DNA of 64,000 nucleotides from assembly GCA_021234155.1 (NCBI GenBank), contig JAJEKV010000091.1, forward strand, positions 680,001 through 744,000, written 5' to 3'. A program made the translations under genes and the position numbers. Origin of the DNA: Isoetes taiwanensis. Lineage: Eukaryota > Streptophyta > Lycopodiopsida > Isoetales > Isoetaceae. The notes below the pieces were generated by a model. It saw only the letters and a list, made by a program, of their open reading frames with translations, did not search any database and was not told where the DNA came from. This document shows, in pieces, positions 54,987 to 64,000 of the stretch; position 1 is the first letter of the stretch, and each line of letters opens with the position of its first letter.

Positions 54987-57030
54987 GTGGAAGTAAGTGA
55001 TCTGTTACCTTTGTGGTGGGATGCAGTGAAACCAAGATGGTACAAGAAGCTGGTCCGAAGCAAAAAAGGGTCATACATGAGATCCAAAGATGGGCCGCTC
55101 GGGCAAATGTTCCTAGGGAATCCGAAATCGTTCTATTCCACTCTCAATAAGAAATCTTTTCAATCCGAGCTACCAGAAGAGGACCTGATCCAATTAGTAT
55201 GATCCTTGTACGATAAGCCAAATGCAAGCGAGATGTCAAAAGGGATTGTAAATGAAGAAATGTTCACATTTGAAGAAGTGCAGAGCAAACTCATGGAGAT
55301 GCAGAATGGAAAGGCCACAGATTTATATGGAATCTCAATCGATTTATTAAAGTGGGGTAGGGATGAATTACTAAGAAAGATTATAGATCTTCTAATGAAG
55401 TTGTACGTCATGGTCTACCAAGAGAATGGAATGAAAACAAAGTTGTTCCAATTCATAAGTCTGGCAACAAGAACGTGAGTACTAATTACAGAACAATTAT
55501 GGTAAGAAACATATTTGCAAAACTTATAGGCGGGCTGTTGGAGTGCAAAATCAGCACATTGGCTGATGAAATAGGGGTAAGGGCTAAATGCCAAGCATGA
55601 TTTCGGAACGGGTACTGCACATTAGACCATGCTTTAACGCTGAGAGTTATGATAGAGGAAGCCAAAGATCTTAGGAAGATGTTATGCTTGACATTCCTAG
55701 ACTTTTCAAAGGCTTTTTGATGTCGTTCGAGACAGATTGGGTGCAAGGATGGAACAAATTGGGATTCTTACCACATTAAGAGGGGTTGTAGCAAGATTGT
55801 ACGAAGAAATGATAGCTAAAATTTCATTGGAAATGAACTTGAATATTATGAGCATTATCGCGTCAGGCAAGGCTGCCCACTATCCCCATCATTATTCGGC
55901 CTTTACATAGATGAATTAGAGGCATGGCTCAGAGATACAGGTATTGCAGGCACCAAATTTAGACAACTTGCGGTGCAGTTACTTCTTTATGCAAATGATG
56001 TGGTATTGGTATCAGATAATCCGAGGGGGTTGCAATCTCATCTAGATACATTAGTATCATTTTGTGAAGAGAAATAGATGAAAGTCAATTTGGATAAAAT
56101 CATGATATTTGGCATGATGCAACGCCCAGATTTCTGGTAGAAAGATGAGAATTTACAAGTTGTGAAAGTCTACAAATACTTAGGCCTAGAATTTAATTCA
56201 AACTACAAATGGACGGACTGCATTAAGAAGGAAAAGCTGCGCTCTATGGAATGTTGGGCAAAATGTCAAAGAGCATCTCTTAATAACTGGGGGCTGCGTA
56301 AGATGCTGTTTAAAATATTTGTAGAAACGATCGTTTTGTATGGGTCTCCTATTTGGGGAGCTTTAATTTCTGAAAAACAATGGCAACAGGTTGAGGATGT
56401 GCAAAAAATATTTATATAGGAGGAATTTGGGATAAAGAAACAAACTCCTTACACTATCATGTTGGCCGAAGTGGGTCTCATCTCTCTTGAGGCGGGGGCT
56501 TTATGTATGACAATATGTAAATAGAATGCATCAGATGGACGATAACAGGCTACCAGAGATGGCTTTAATTTAGTTCGAATACAGGGGTGGTATAAAGAGG
56601 CTAAAACTTGGGTCTCCAAGTGGGGAATAAATGAGGATGACTGCCCAACAACAGAAGTTGGAATTATAGACCTTGTTCAAGCAAAAGTGTTAGACAAGAT
56701 GTGGCATAACCCAGGGTCGTGAATGAAGATGTATAAGGAAGAGATAAATCCGATGGTGACATATACGAGCCCTGACTATTTAAATTCACACATCTCAAAG
56801 TATAACAAGTATCTGATAGCAAAATATAGGACAAGCTCACACCAACTGAAAGTTAAAACAGGAAGATGGGAAAAGCCCCCGTGATTTGGGAAGATCGAGT
56901 TTGCAAAAATTGTGTAGATAAGATCAAAGATGAGACATATATTTTTCTGCATTGTTCGCTTCACGTAGACATAAGGAAAAGATTTGGCATTGATTATCCA
57001 AACTTCTATACTTTACTCCAGACATAACCT
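54987..57030 (+). pseudogene. LINE F, RT and C-terminal part, decayed
   Basis: Plus-strand pieces: linker with MQNGKATDLYGISIDLLKWG (55260-55480), the NYRTIMVRNIFAKLIGGLLE and LDHALTLRVMIEEAKDLRKM region, LTFLDFSKAF followed by a frame break (near 55715), VRQGCPLSPSLFGLYIDELE (55865-55925), and LLLYANDVVLVSDNPRG. The active-site box reads YAND, not YADD (55988-55999). KYLGLEFNSNYKW and VLYGSPIWGALIS follow. In-frame stops and frameshifts are frequent. It is clearly another lineage than LINE A-E and complements the 5' half seen as LINE G. Confidence 0.85.
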
Positions 57031-57039
57031 AATAGGTTA

Positions 57040-57640
57040 AGCTGTCCTGTCGCGGCTTATCAAACCATCTTCATGTCTCAATTCGAAGACGGTGTGCAGT
57101 GTGCATCCATGCAGATGGAGGCAACGAGCCCGCACCTTTTCATAGGCAGATGGGTACGCATGTAGTGTTGCGGACCCCATTTCAATGAGGGATTCACGTA
57201 GCGCTAGTAATGCGTTGTCTTGACCTATTCAAGAGCGCTGGCATCCCAGAGTTTACTGAGGAAGCAAGCATCAAGATACTGTCGCAAGCCCCCAGTAACT
57301 CAATATGGATGCCACTTCCACAGTTTGCCCCCAGTAACTGAAGGAGGGGATCCGTGACTGGCGTCAGGATTAGATGAGGACCACCTTAGTCTTGCCCAAG
57401 TTCACTCGCATGTCTGTCACCAGGCAGAATATGTCCATCGCGTCGAGATGACACTGCATATCTGCTGGAGTGTAAGTAAGGAGGTCTAAATCATCAGCAT
57501 ATATCAGTTGCGTGGTAATTTGGTGCAGGAGGTGAGCTCCGTCACCCCCATTTTTAGCAAGCCACCTCTCCAACTGATCAATGTACAGTCCAAACAATGT
57601 AGGAAACAATGTTGTCACATACATTGCGTACCATACAAGT
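57040..57640 (-). pseudogene. LINE E, rearranged RT fragment
   Basis: Minus-strand MYVTTLFPTLFGLYIDQLER and LIYADDLDLLTYTPADMQCH (57624-57370) correspond to LINE C and D. A short piece of the C-terminal part (57040-57300) is joined with an internal deletion. The upstream truncation point is the same as in C and D. Confidence 0.8.
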
Positions 57641-58036
57641 ACCGTACGTTTTTAAAGTATTTCCAAAGCTTTTCAATTTTTGTTTTTAAAATTTTAGAAT
57701 GCGTTCTTATACCACTAAAAACATTAAAAACATTGCAAATATTAAAAACTTTAAAAATATTAAAAACTTGAAAAAGCTTAAGAATGTCCCAATGTTGAAA
57801 TAGGTTTAAGCAATGTAACATTTTTGCATAGCAATACCATATCTAGGTTCCAAATAATTCACACAACATGCATCCAAAGGTTTACCTTATTACAACAGTT
57901 AACAAAAAAGTTTAGCAGACTATCATACTTGGTTCCAAATATAACATGACAATTCACATAAACGTTTACGTGGCAGTCGCTTGGAAGTGACATGTTAGCT
58001 TTGTCGATTGGTTCTTCACATGGAGCAAGAACAGAG
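57641..58036. repeat. AT-rich segment joined to LINE E, shared with C and D
   Basis: The same order of blocks as 54655-54986: TTATACCACTAAAAACATT, CATTTTTGCATAGCA, ACAAAAAAGTTTAGCAGACT and GCAGTCGCTTGGAAGTGA. Confidence 0.75.
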
Positions 58037-59009
58037 AATCTATTTGAATCTCGTATAATGTAAAGGAACCTAGGGCAAACTCATAAAATCTAAGGGACTC
58101 TAAGGGGATCTAAAGGAATCTAAGGGAATCTTCATAAAATCCTACAGAACCCAGGGAAATTTTAGAGAATCCCATAAAATCGAAAAGAACCTAAGGTAAT
58201 CTTTATAGAATGTAAGGGATCTTATAATATCTAAAGGAGACTGAGGGAATCTAAGAAAATCTAAAGGGATCTAAGGGAATCTCCATAAAATCTTTGAAGA
58301 AAGAATCTAGACAAACTTTATTAAATATAAAGGAATTTAAGGGAATCTCATAAAATTTAAAGAAATCTAAAGGAACAAAAGGGAATCTTTATAAAATCTT
58401 AGAGAATCTAGGGGAATTTCCATAGAATGTAAGGTAACTCACATAAAATCTAAGGGAATCTAAAGAAAATTCATAAAATCTAAGAAGATCTAAGGGAGTC
58501 AATATGGATCTTTGTAAAATCATTGAGAATCTAGTGGAATTTTGACGTCCGTTCGAACTTGTGCCGTAGAAACTTGCACCATAGGACGTAATAACTTGCG
58601 CCGCATTTTAGATTGTTTTGAAATGTTCTAGAAAGTTCTACAATATTTTAGAATGTTCTAGATGCTCATGGCTAACCATCTCAATCTAAAAATAGAAAGT
58701 TTTTTTGAGTAGGATGCTCTAGAATTTTCTTGAAAGCTCTGGAGTGTTCTAGAATGTTCTAGAATATTATAGATAGTCGTGGGTAAGCACCTAAAAATCG
58801 GAAGTTTTTTTTGAAAACTTGCAAATAGTCAAAATAGAATGTCTGAATATTATAGAGGATTCTAGATTCTAGAGACCAAGGAATAAGCACCTCAAACTCA
58901 AAGAAAGTCTTCAAAAGTATCTTCTAGGATGTTGCAAACATACGTGTGCAAGCACCACATACCTAAAATAAGAACATGAATAAGCACCCTAGGACCAAAA
59001 TAAAAAGTT
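58037..59009 (-). repeat. Right arm of the large inverted duplication
   Basis: Inverted counterpart of 51019-51932, 973 bp. It starts AGAATCTATTTGAATCTCGT and ends at the Mutator-like element. Indels against the left arm are small. The two arms enclose about 6.1 kb of LINE fragments. Confidence 0.85.
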
Positions 59010-59692
59010 GGGAAATTTACCAAAATAACCTTACTTGACTTAATTCTCAAAAAGCCCTTTGTATTTTTTAAATTCTCAAAATGCCCTTAATTTTTAAGTA
59101 TTTTCCCAAATAGCCCTTGTATTTTATGAATTATCAAAAAACATGTTTTCACAATAGATGATCATTCTTTACACGGGGAAGTGTTTCTTACAGATCACAA
59201 TAATCTGGAAAATAAATTCTGAACATCACATTAAAACAAAATATGCAATGGAAATATCAAAGGATTTCTGCAATTGCGTTCATTATAGCCACCATTACCA
59301 CAACGAGTGCACTTGTATACACGCTTTTCTCTATCACTGTATTCTGCTATCTTGTTTCCTTTTAGGCCTGCCAGGTGAACGACATGTTGTAGAAGGTAGC
59401 ATTTCATTATTTCCAAGAAGTTCAATATATGGTGGATAAATAGCTCCAGTATATGAATAGCAAAATGAGCTCAACAAGTAACCTGAATTGGTTTCAAATT
59501 GATGTGATTTGTAAAAAACACTTTCCTATGTAAAGAATGACCATCTATTGTGAAAACTTTTTGGTGATTTTTATAATATAAAGAGTTGTTTGGGAAAATA
59601 CTTAAGAATTAAGGCGAGTTTGGGAATTTAAAAAATACAAAGGGCTTTTTGGGAATTAGGTGAACAATTAAAGTTATTTTGGTAAATTTCCC
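59010..59692. mobile_element. Mutator-like (MULE) deletion derivative with 9-bp target duplication
   Basis: Terminal inverted repeats of about 180 bp begin GGGAAATTTACCAAAATAAC at 59010 and end with the complement at 59692. The direct repeat TAAAAAGTT flanks it at 59001-59009 and 59693-59701. The 9-bp duplication and long repeats are diagnostic for MULEs. The interior (about 320 bp) carries a short minus-strand ORF with a zinc knuckle, so it is a non-autonomous derivative. Confidence 0.92.
59231..59425 (-). pseudogene. Zinc-knuckle remnant of a MULE transposase
   Basis: A 64-codon ORF inside the MULE encodes KCTRCGNGGYNERNCRNP, a CCHC-like knuckle of the kind found at the C-terminus of plant MULE transposases; the usual His is Tyr here. 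No catalytic domain is present. Confidence 0.6.
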
Positions 59693-59930
59693 TAAAAAGT
59701 TTAAAACTCTACTTCTTCATAATATTCTGAAACATGCGCCGATATGAAATTGCACCGTAGAACCATGGTAAACTTGGAACATGCACTGTAAGGGAGCTCA
59801 GGATCACAATGTGCAGTCTGTGTTTAGTTCTTTGACATGATGCTCATAGGGATTGAAGACCACATGACTCCATTGGACGATCCTTGAGAGAGTTTGAATT
59901 TATGCTTTTGAACGTGCATTCTGACTCCAT
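59693..59930. other. 3' flank of the NLR gene
   Basis: It begins with the second copy of the MULE target duplication. It likely contains the 3' UTR of the NLR gene. Confidence 0.4.
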
Positions 59931-62302
59931 TCACCAAGGGCTGCTGCAAACGAACACGTAACTGCAGTTCCTCTTTCTACTCTGGCAGCTGGTATATGTC
60001 AAAGTGTGGGCAGAATGTTGGTTAGGATGAAGCACAGCTACAAGCTCCTCCAAAGGTAAATCCATTCTGAGCACCTCTTCTAGTGAGCTCATGAGGAATT
60101 CCATTGTTTTCTCTAATACTTTGATAGCAGAACTAAGTGTATTACCATCCAACAAAAATTCCCTTAATTTCCACAATGCACCAACGTCCACCAACTGCTT
60201 TGAAACACATTCCCAATCCTCGTCGCTAAAGAATGCAGCCATGAACCTCATCATGGCTTCTGGAGTTTCTTTTGTACTAACATCTCTTGAAAACAGGCTA
60301 GGAATTTGTGCCATTACAAATTTATGGAAGTCTCTGCATGCATTATCAACGTGACACACAGCACTAATGGCAGCAAAAACTTGACCCTGTAGCATTTCTT
60401 TGCCAGCTTGTTGCAAAACCCATGTCAATGTTTCCTCTGCCATTTGCCTTGATCTTGGCGTCCCATACCTATAAATCCAAGGACTTACCGCTGCACATTT
60501 CTCTGGATCTCTAAATTTGAAGAGTCTTAAGGCATCCTCAAATTTGGAATCAAGATAAAGGGCAACCATATCATGCAGAGCATAGGTGTATAATATCTTG
60601 TGTCTTCCAACAAGTGAAGCTTTGACAAGGGATGATATTTCTATCCTAAAAGTGCTTGGCTGCTCCAAGATGCACCACAATGCCTCTAAACATGCCTCCG
60701 GAATTGGCTCACACCATGCGAGAACAGCAAAGCTCAAAAATAGATCCCTTGCATTTTGCTCCATGGCCTTTAGGCTAAACTCTAATGAACCAAACACAGT
60801 GGCCGTGTTTCCTGCATCTTCAAGAAGGTAAGTCTCTGGGAGATATTTGTCAGCATAAATGTGTAGGTTGTATAGAGCTTTATGCCATTGTTCTGGTCTG
60901 GTTTCATGTTCTAGAGCTTGCCCCAAGACTGCCAATGTAAGTGGATGGAATCCACAGCGTTCTAGGAGCTCATCTGCTACATCCTGCATATCAAATGGCT
61001 TCATTAGAAGACATAAGAAATGTTCTGTTTTGTTCCAGGACCAAGCGTAAGAATATCATAGAAACTAATTCTCCTAGTTAAGAAGAGGAGTGTGCTCCAG
61101 TGGATATTTAGGGATTCTTGCCTGTTATTTGAACGTCAACAATTTGATTGTACACTTCGCTATAACAATTGAAGCAACTAACAAACTAGTTTTCCTGGAG
61201 CTAGATTATGGATTACTTACTAAATAATAGCCTATTAGTAAAAAAGATACTTAAAATCTATACACACCGGAAGAGTATGTATTTGGCTTTGGTATTGAAG
61301 AATGGCCTTGCCAACATGTTTCACATCTTCTTTGCAAAGTTCCACTTTGTCTGCATCTCTTCCAGCAATTGAATGAACCCTACTAGTGACCAGGAACTTG
61401 CAGGCATTACCGCGAAACCTCATAAACCTTATAAGCACATCTTGATCCCAGAGATCATCCAGGAGGACTAAATACTTCTTCCCTCGTAACCTCTCTTCCA
61501 ATAAATGGGAGGATCTCTCCAAGTCAATCACCTCAGTATTATCACTCTGATATCCCAGTTGAGATCTCAACAGATGCATTATTTTTCCACTCAAGATTTT
61601 ATGATACTCATATACATCATACCCTACGGCCTTTCTGCTGCATCCATATCCAAGAAATAATTTAAGAGGGCCATGTGAAAACCTGTTAGGCAGACTATTA
61701 GACAGAACAAAATGAGCCAAAGATGATTTTCCAATCCCAGAAAGTCCATGTATCAGGACTGCCTTATTATGGCTATGTTCAAGGAGCTGGCAAACATCAT
61801 GGACCTTAGCTAGTAAAGGCTGATACCCATCTGAAGGATGAAACCCTAGACAAGAAGGAAAACCCTGTGCATAAGAATCAATGGCCTCGCCCAATCTGCT
61901 ACTTAGGCTCTGTCTCGCTAACCAGGCTTCTAATCTGCCTTCCAAAGCTGCAGAAATAGCATCGATTTCATCTGCTCCTGTTGCAGCCATCCAGCAGCAG
62001 CTCCAAAACCGCCTCAATTTTCTACTGTTTGTTCCCCTTTCCAGTATTTCGAGTTGGGGAAGGAAGGTGTCATGAACATGGCCTAGCTCTAGAATGCGCT
62101 CAAGGAGGCGGTCATTGTGTAGTCTGGATCCATGCCTGGATTGAGCAGCTTCTACTGCCTGACCCACTTGGTGTAGCAGAGATTTTACTCCGGCAATCCG
62201 GTGTCGAGCAGTATTTGTAGTTAAAGAAGCGTTGTGGAGAGTTCTAATCGTTTGAAGGATTGCAGCAACTACTCCGATGGCCGTGCCAACGATTTCCGCC
62301 AT
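59931..62302 (-). CDS. NB-ARC (NLR-type) immune receptor-like protein, two exons
   Basis: My model is exon 1 62302-61268 (345 codons) and exon 2 60983-59931 (350 codons plus stop). The 284-bp intron starts GTGTGT and ends TATGCAG, in phase 0, giving 695 residues. The N-terminal about 150 residues are helical (MAEIVGTAIGVVAAILQTIR) and may be a coiled-coil or RPW8-like module. The nucleotide-binding core has a P-loop GLSGIGKSS (186-194), Walker B KKYLVLLDDLWD (275-286) and CKFLVTSRVHSI (RNBS-B). The splice joins QIHTLP to DVADELLERCGFHPLTLAVL, restoring a GLPL-type motif. ALHDMVALYL stands at the MHD position. The C-terminal 200 residues are helical and lack LRR pattern; ARM-like repeats are possible. 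Such proteins sense pathogens in the cytoplasm by an ATP/ADP switch. Ligand and partners are unknown. Confidence 0.83.
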
Positions 62303-62488
62303 AGCTGAGATGCAGAGGAGTTGGCATTATGTCCTGAGAGAAGTATCGCGTCATGTCATGGGCCTACAAATGAATTTCTTGTTGCCACCTGATCATCGTC
62401 CACAGTACATTCTTGTTTGTCCACTCTCTCCTATTCTTAGACTTCCAACTTTTTTTTAGGGACTTGCATTTTCCCATCACCTAAAGAG
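62303..62488. promoter_or_regulatory. Probable 5' region of the NLR gene
   Basis: Only 186 bp separate the NLR start codon from a MITE-like element at 62489. No TATA box was assigned with confidence. Confidence 0.3.
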
Positions 62489-62659
62489 CAGTTAGGTGCT
62501 GTTCTGCCCTCTCGTCCAACCCTATGCTGCCATGTGGCAATTTTTAGGGGACATTCATTTCCAGGGAAGTAAGTAACAAAATTACTCATTATTTTTTGTG
62601 GCGATTCTCTGCTCCAGCCGTCGGATGGCTGACACGTGGCACAGAACAGCACCTAACTG
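62489..62659. mobile_element. MITE-like element with perfect 18-bp terminal inverted repeats
   Basis: CAGTTAGGTGCTGTTCTG at 62489-62506 and its exact complement at 62642-62659 bound a 171-bp non-coding segment. The CAG/CTG ends recall hAT-type elements, but the 8-bp flanks are not duplicated, so the superfamily is open. Confidence 0.7.
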
Positions 62660-62693
62660 TCCTCCACGTTATAGGGAAGCCCAGCTGTGTCAA

Positions 62694-62799
62694 CAGGGCT
62701 CCACGCTGCTGCGCGTCGCCCTGTTTCCACAGCAGGGCTCCGCGCTGCTGCGCGTCGCCCTGTTTCCACAGCAGGAAAGCCCACTAAATGGGCTTTCCT
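62694..62799. repeat. Tandem duplication of a GC-rich 43-bp unit plus a small perfect hairpin
   Basis: CAGGGCTCCRCGCTGCTGCG with CGTCGCCCTGTTTCCACAG occurs twice in direct tandem. A related sequence, GGGCTCCGCGCTCTGCGCGT, lies at 30929. Directly after, GGAAAGCCCA (62775-62784) pairs perfectly with TGGGCTTTCC (62790-62799). Confidence 0.75.
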
Positions 62800-62974
62800 A
62801 TATATGTAAAAATAGGTTAGGTTAAATTCTGCCTTATTCGCCAATATGCGACTGCCACGTGGCAAAGATTCAATCCCTGAATGTGACAAAAATCTGTGTT
62901 TCTTGATGGCGGCATTTCTTGACGGCAACGAACAACAACGAAGATCAGGTTAACCTAACGTGTTTCCACGTAAC

Positions 62975-63065
62975 GGGAATGTTCACTTATGTGGCATTCC
63001 TGGCATGGAAACCATGCCGGGGCGTCGGCATGGTTTCCATGCCAAGAATGTAAGTGAACATTCCC
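62975..63065. repeat. Long imperfect hairpin, about 40-bp arms
   Basis: The left arm GGGAATGTTCACTTA pairs with TAAGTGAACATTCCC on the right. The inner parts GGCATGGAAACCATGCC and GGCATGGTTTCCATGCC pair with each other and are each close to self-complementary. The loop is about 7 nt. It could give a small RNA precursor or be a MITE core. Confidence 0.75.
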
Positions 63066-64000
63066 TTATACAACAAATTTCTATCATGCCTATAAATCCA
63101 GGCGGTAGCCAATGTTTCTTGAATTTCTAATATCAATAATATCACTATTTTTAGTTGGCTAAATTACTTGGGGTGAACTTTTTCGGTGTGCTTCAAGAGG
63201 AGGTCGTATATGCATTGGCGCCATGTTTGAAGCCACTATCCATCGTTGGATAGAAACTAATCTCAGGAAATGGCACGGATCTATCCCCAAGTTTAAAGGA
63301 CACTTTCTGATAGAATGGAATTGGCAGAGATGGAGGACCTCCTCGTTTGTAAATTTTTATGAGCGTCTTCCTCCACCAAATGGCCAAAGAAGAATTTGAA
63401 GATTTTTATCAAGATGCCCAAATTCCTGGTAGAATTGAAGATTATGATATTAGAAAAACGATTTTTTATGTCTTTTTTTATTATGACAAGACAGACACCA
63501 ATAAAGTGGCCACTGGTTGAGAAGTACATTGTGAAAAAGGGAGATGATGGACATATTTTCAAATTAGAAGATGAAAGAAGGTTGGAAATACAAAGTACAG
63601 AGGAAGACAATGCTAAGTTGAAGGTTGGAGATCATAGCTCACTGCAACGGTTATAAGAAAATGCAAGAAGACAATAGTGCAGAATAAAAAACTAGCAGCC
63701 AAGATTTAGATGACTAAGATTATGTCCATTCTGGATCAGGCTCATCGGATTCAGACTCAGATGTACCACTTGATATTCTTTTTCATGGTATCTTCTTGTA
63801 AACTGAAGATAACCCATTTATATTTTTGAATTTCAGATGAACAAGCTACTAAAGTAGATAGTCACATTAGTGAAGGAGAAGGATATTCTAGTCCTAACAT
63901 CATGCATGACGAGCAATGGCTCCAGATAAATATGTAGTTTATCAATTTTTACAACTTAAGAACATTTCATTTCAAAAGGTCTATGCATAAGTCAATTTGG
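63066..64000. other. Weak coding traces, no assigned gene
   Basis: Plus-strand frames around 63370-63656 encode MAKEEFEDFYQDAQIPGR and, after a frame change, KWPLVEKYIVKKGDDGHIFK. These could be pieces of one decayed or spliced gene, but no family is recognised. Nothing is seen in 63657-64000. Confidence 0.35.

Noticed and set aside
63193-63656. A gene across 63.2-63.66 kb
   Set aside because: Frames change without clear splice sites and no domain is recognised; kept only as weak coding traces.

Overview
The window looks like nuclear DNA of a land plant. It holds two spliced plant-type genes on the minus strand: a trihelix (Myb/SANT-like) transcription factor near 27.5-29.1 kb and an NB-ARC (NLR-type) immune receptor near 59.9-62.3 kb. 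A possible fragment of a C48 (Ulp1-like) peptidase gene lies at 19.9-21.9 kb. Almost everything else is mobile DNA: Ty3/gypsy and Ty1/copia LTR elements, two LINE lineages, four tRNA-derived SINEs, a Mutator-like element, foldback elements and satellite-like tracts. No organelle or bacterial signature was seen. The style suggests a large repeat-rich genome, possibly of a non-flowering plant, but the sequence alone does not fix the species.

The most unusual system is at 1-10.5 kb, with relatives at 13.6-17.4 kb and 24.9-27.0 kb. A Ty3/gypsy element on the minus strand has an LTR of about 1.57 kb (8906-10478) and a tRNA-iMet primer-binding site. Between that site and gag it carries three extra ORFs. 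The first encodes a long protein whose last 99 residues are an almost canonical histone H3 core. The second has a possible histone-fold segment near its C-terminus. The third is small and unassigned. Gag, protease, RT, RNase H and integrase follow in the same direction. A second, diverged copy has the same order LTR - PBS - H3 fusion - ORF B. A third copy on the plus strand keeps the H3 fusion and ORF B side by side. All three H3 proteins share the same N-terminal domain, so this is an element family with captured histone coding sequence, not one chance insertion. Gag-pol of the first copy is decayed: it has frameshifts and substitutions at catalytic aspartates of integrase and RNase H.

Region by region: 1-10.5 kb histone-bearing Ty3 element; 11.9-12.4 kb foldback element; 13.6-17.35 kb second Ty3 copy, carrying a SINE insertion and interrupted in its LTR by a copia element (17.35-19.4 kb); 19.9-21.9 kb Ulp1-like remnant; 23.7-24.5 kb unknown decayed coding region; 24.9-27.0 kb third H3 module; 27.5-29.1 kb trihelix gene with serially duplicated exons; 31-34 kb hairpins and a 0.19-kb duplication; 35-37.9 kb LINE A; 40-44.5 kb a dimeric SINE, a VNTR and fragments of two LINE lineages; 44.5-49.6 kb LINE B, GC-rich and inverted relative to LINE A; 49.7-50.6 kb two dimeric repeats; 51-59 kb inverted arms of about 0.9 kb enclosing further LINE fragments; 59.0-59.7 kb a Mutator-like element with a perfect 9-bp target duplication; 59.9-62.3 kb NLR gene; 62.5-63.1 kb small inverted-repeat elements.
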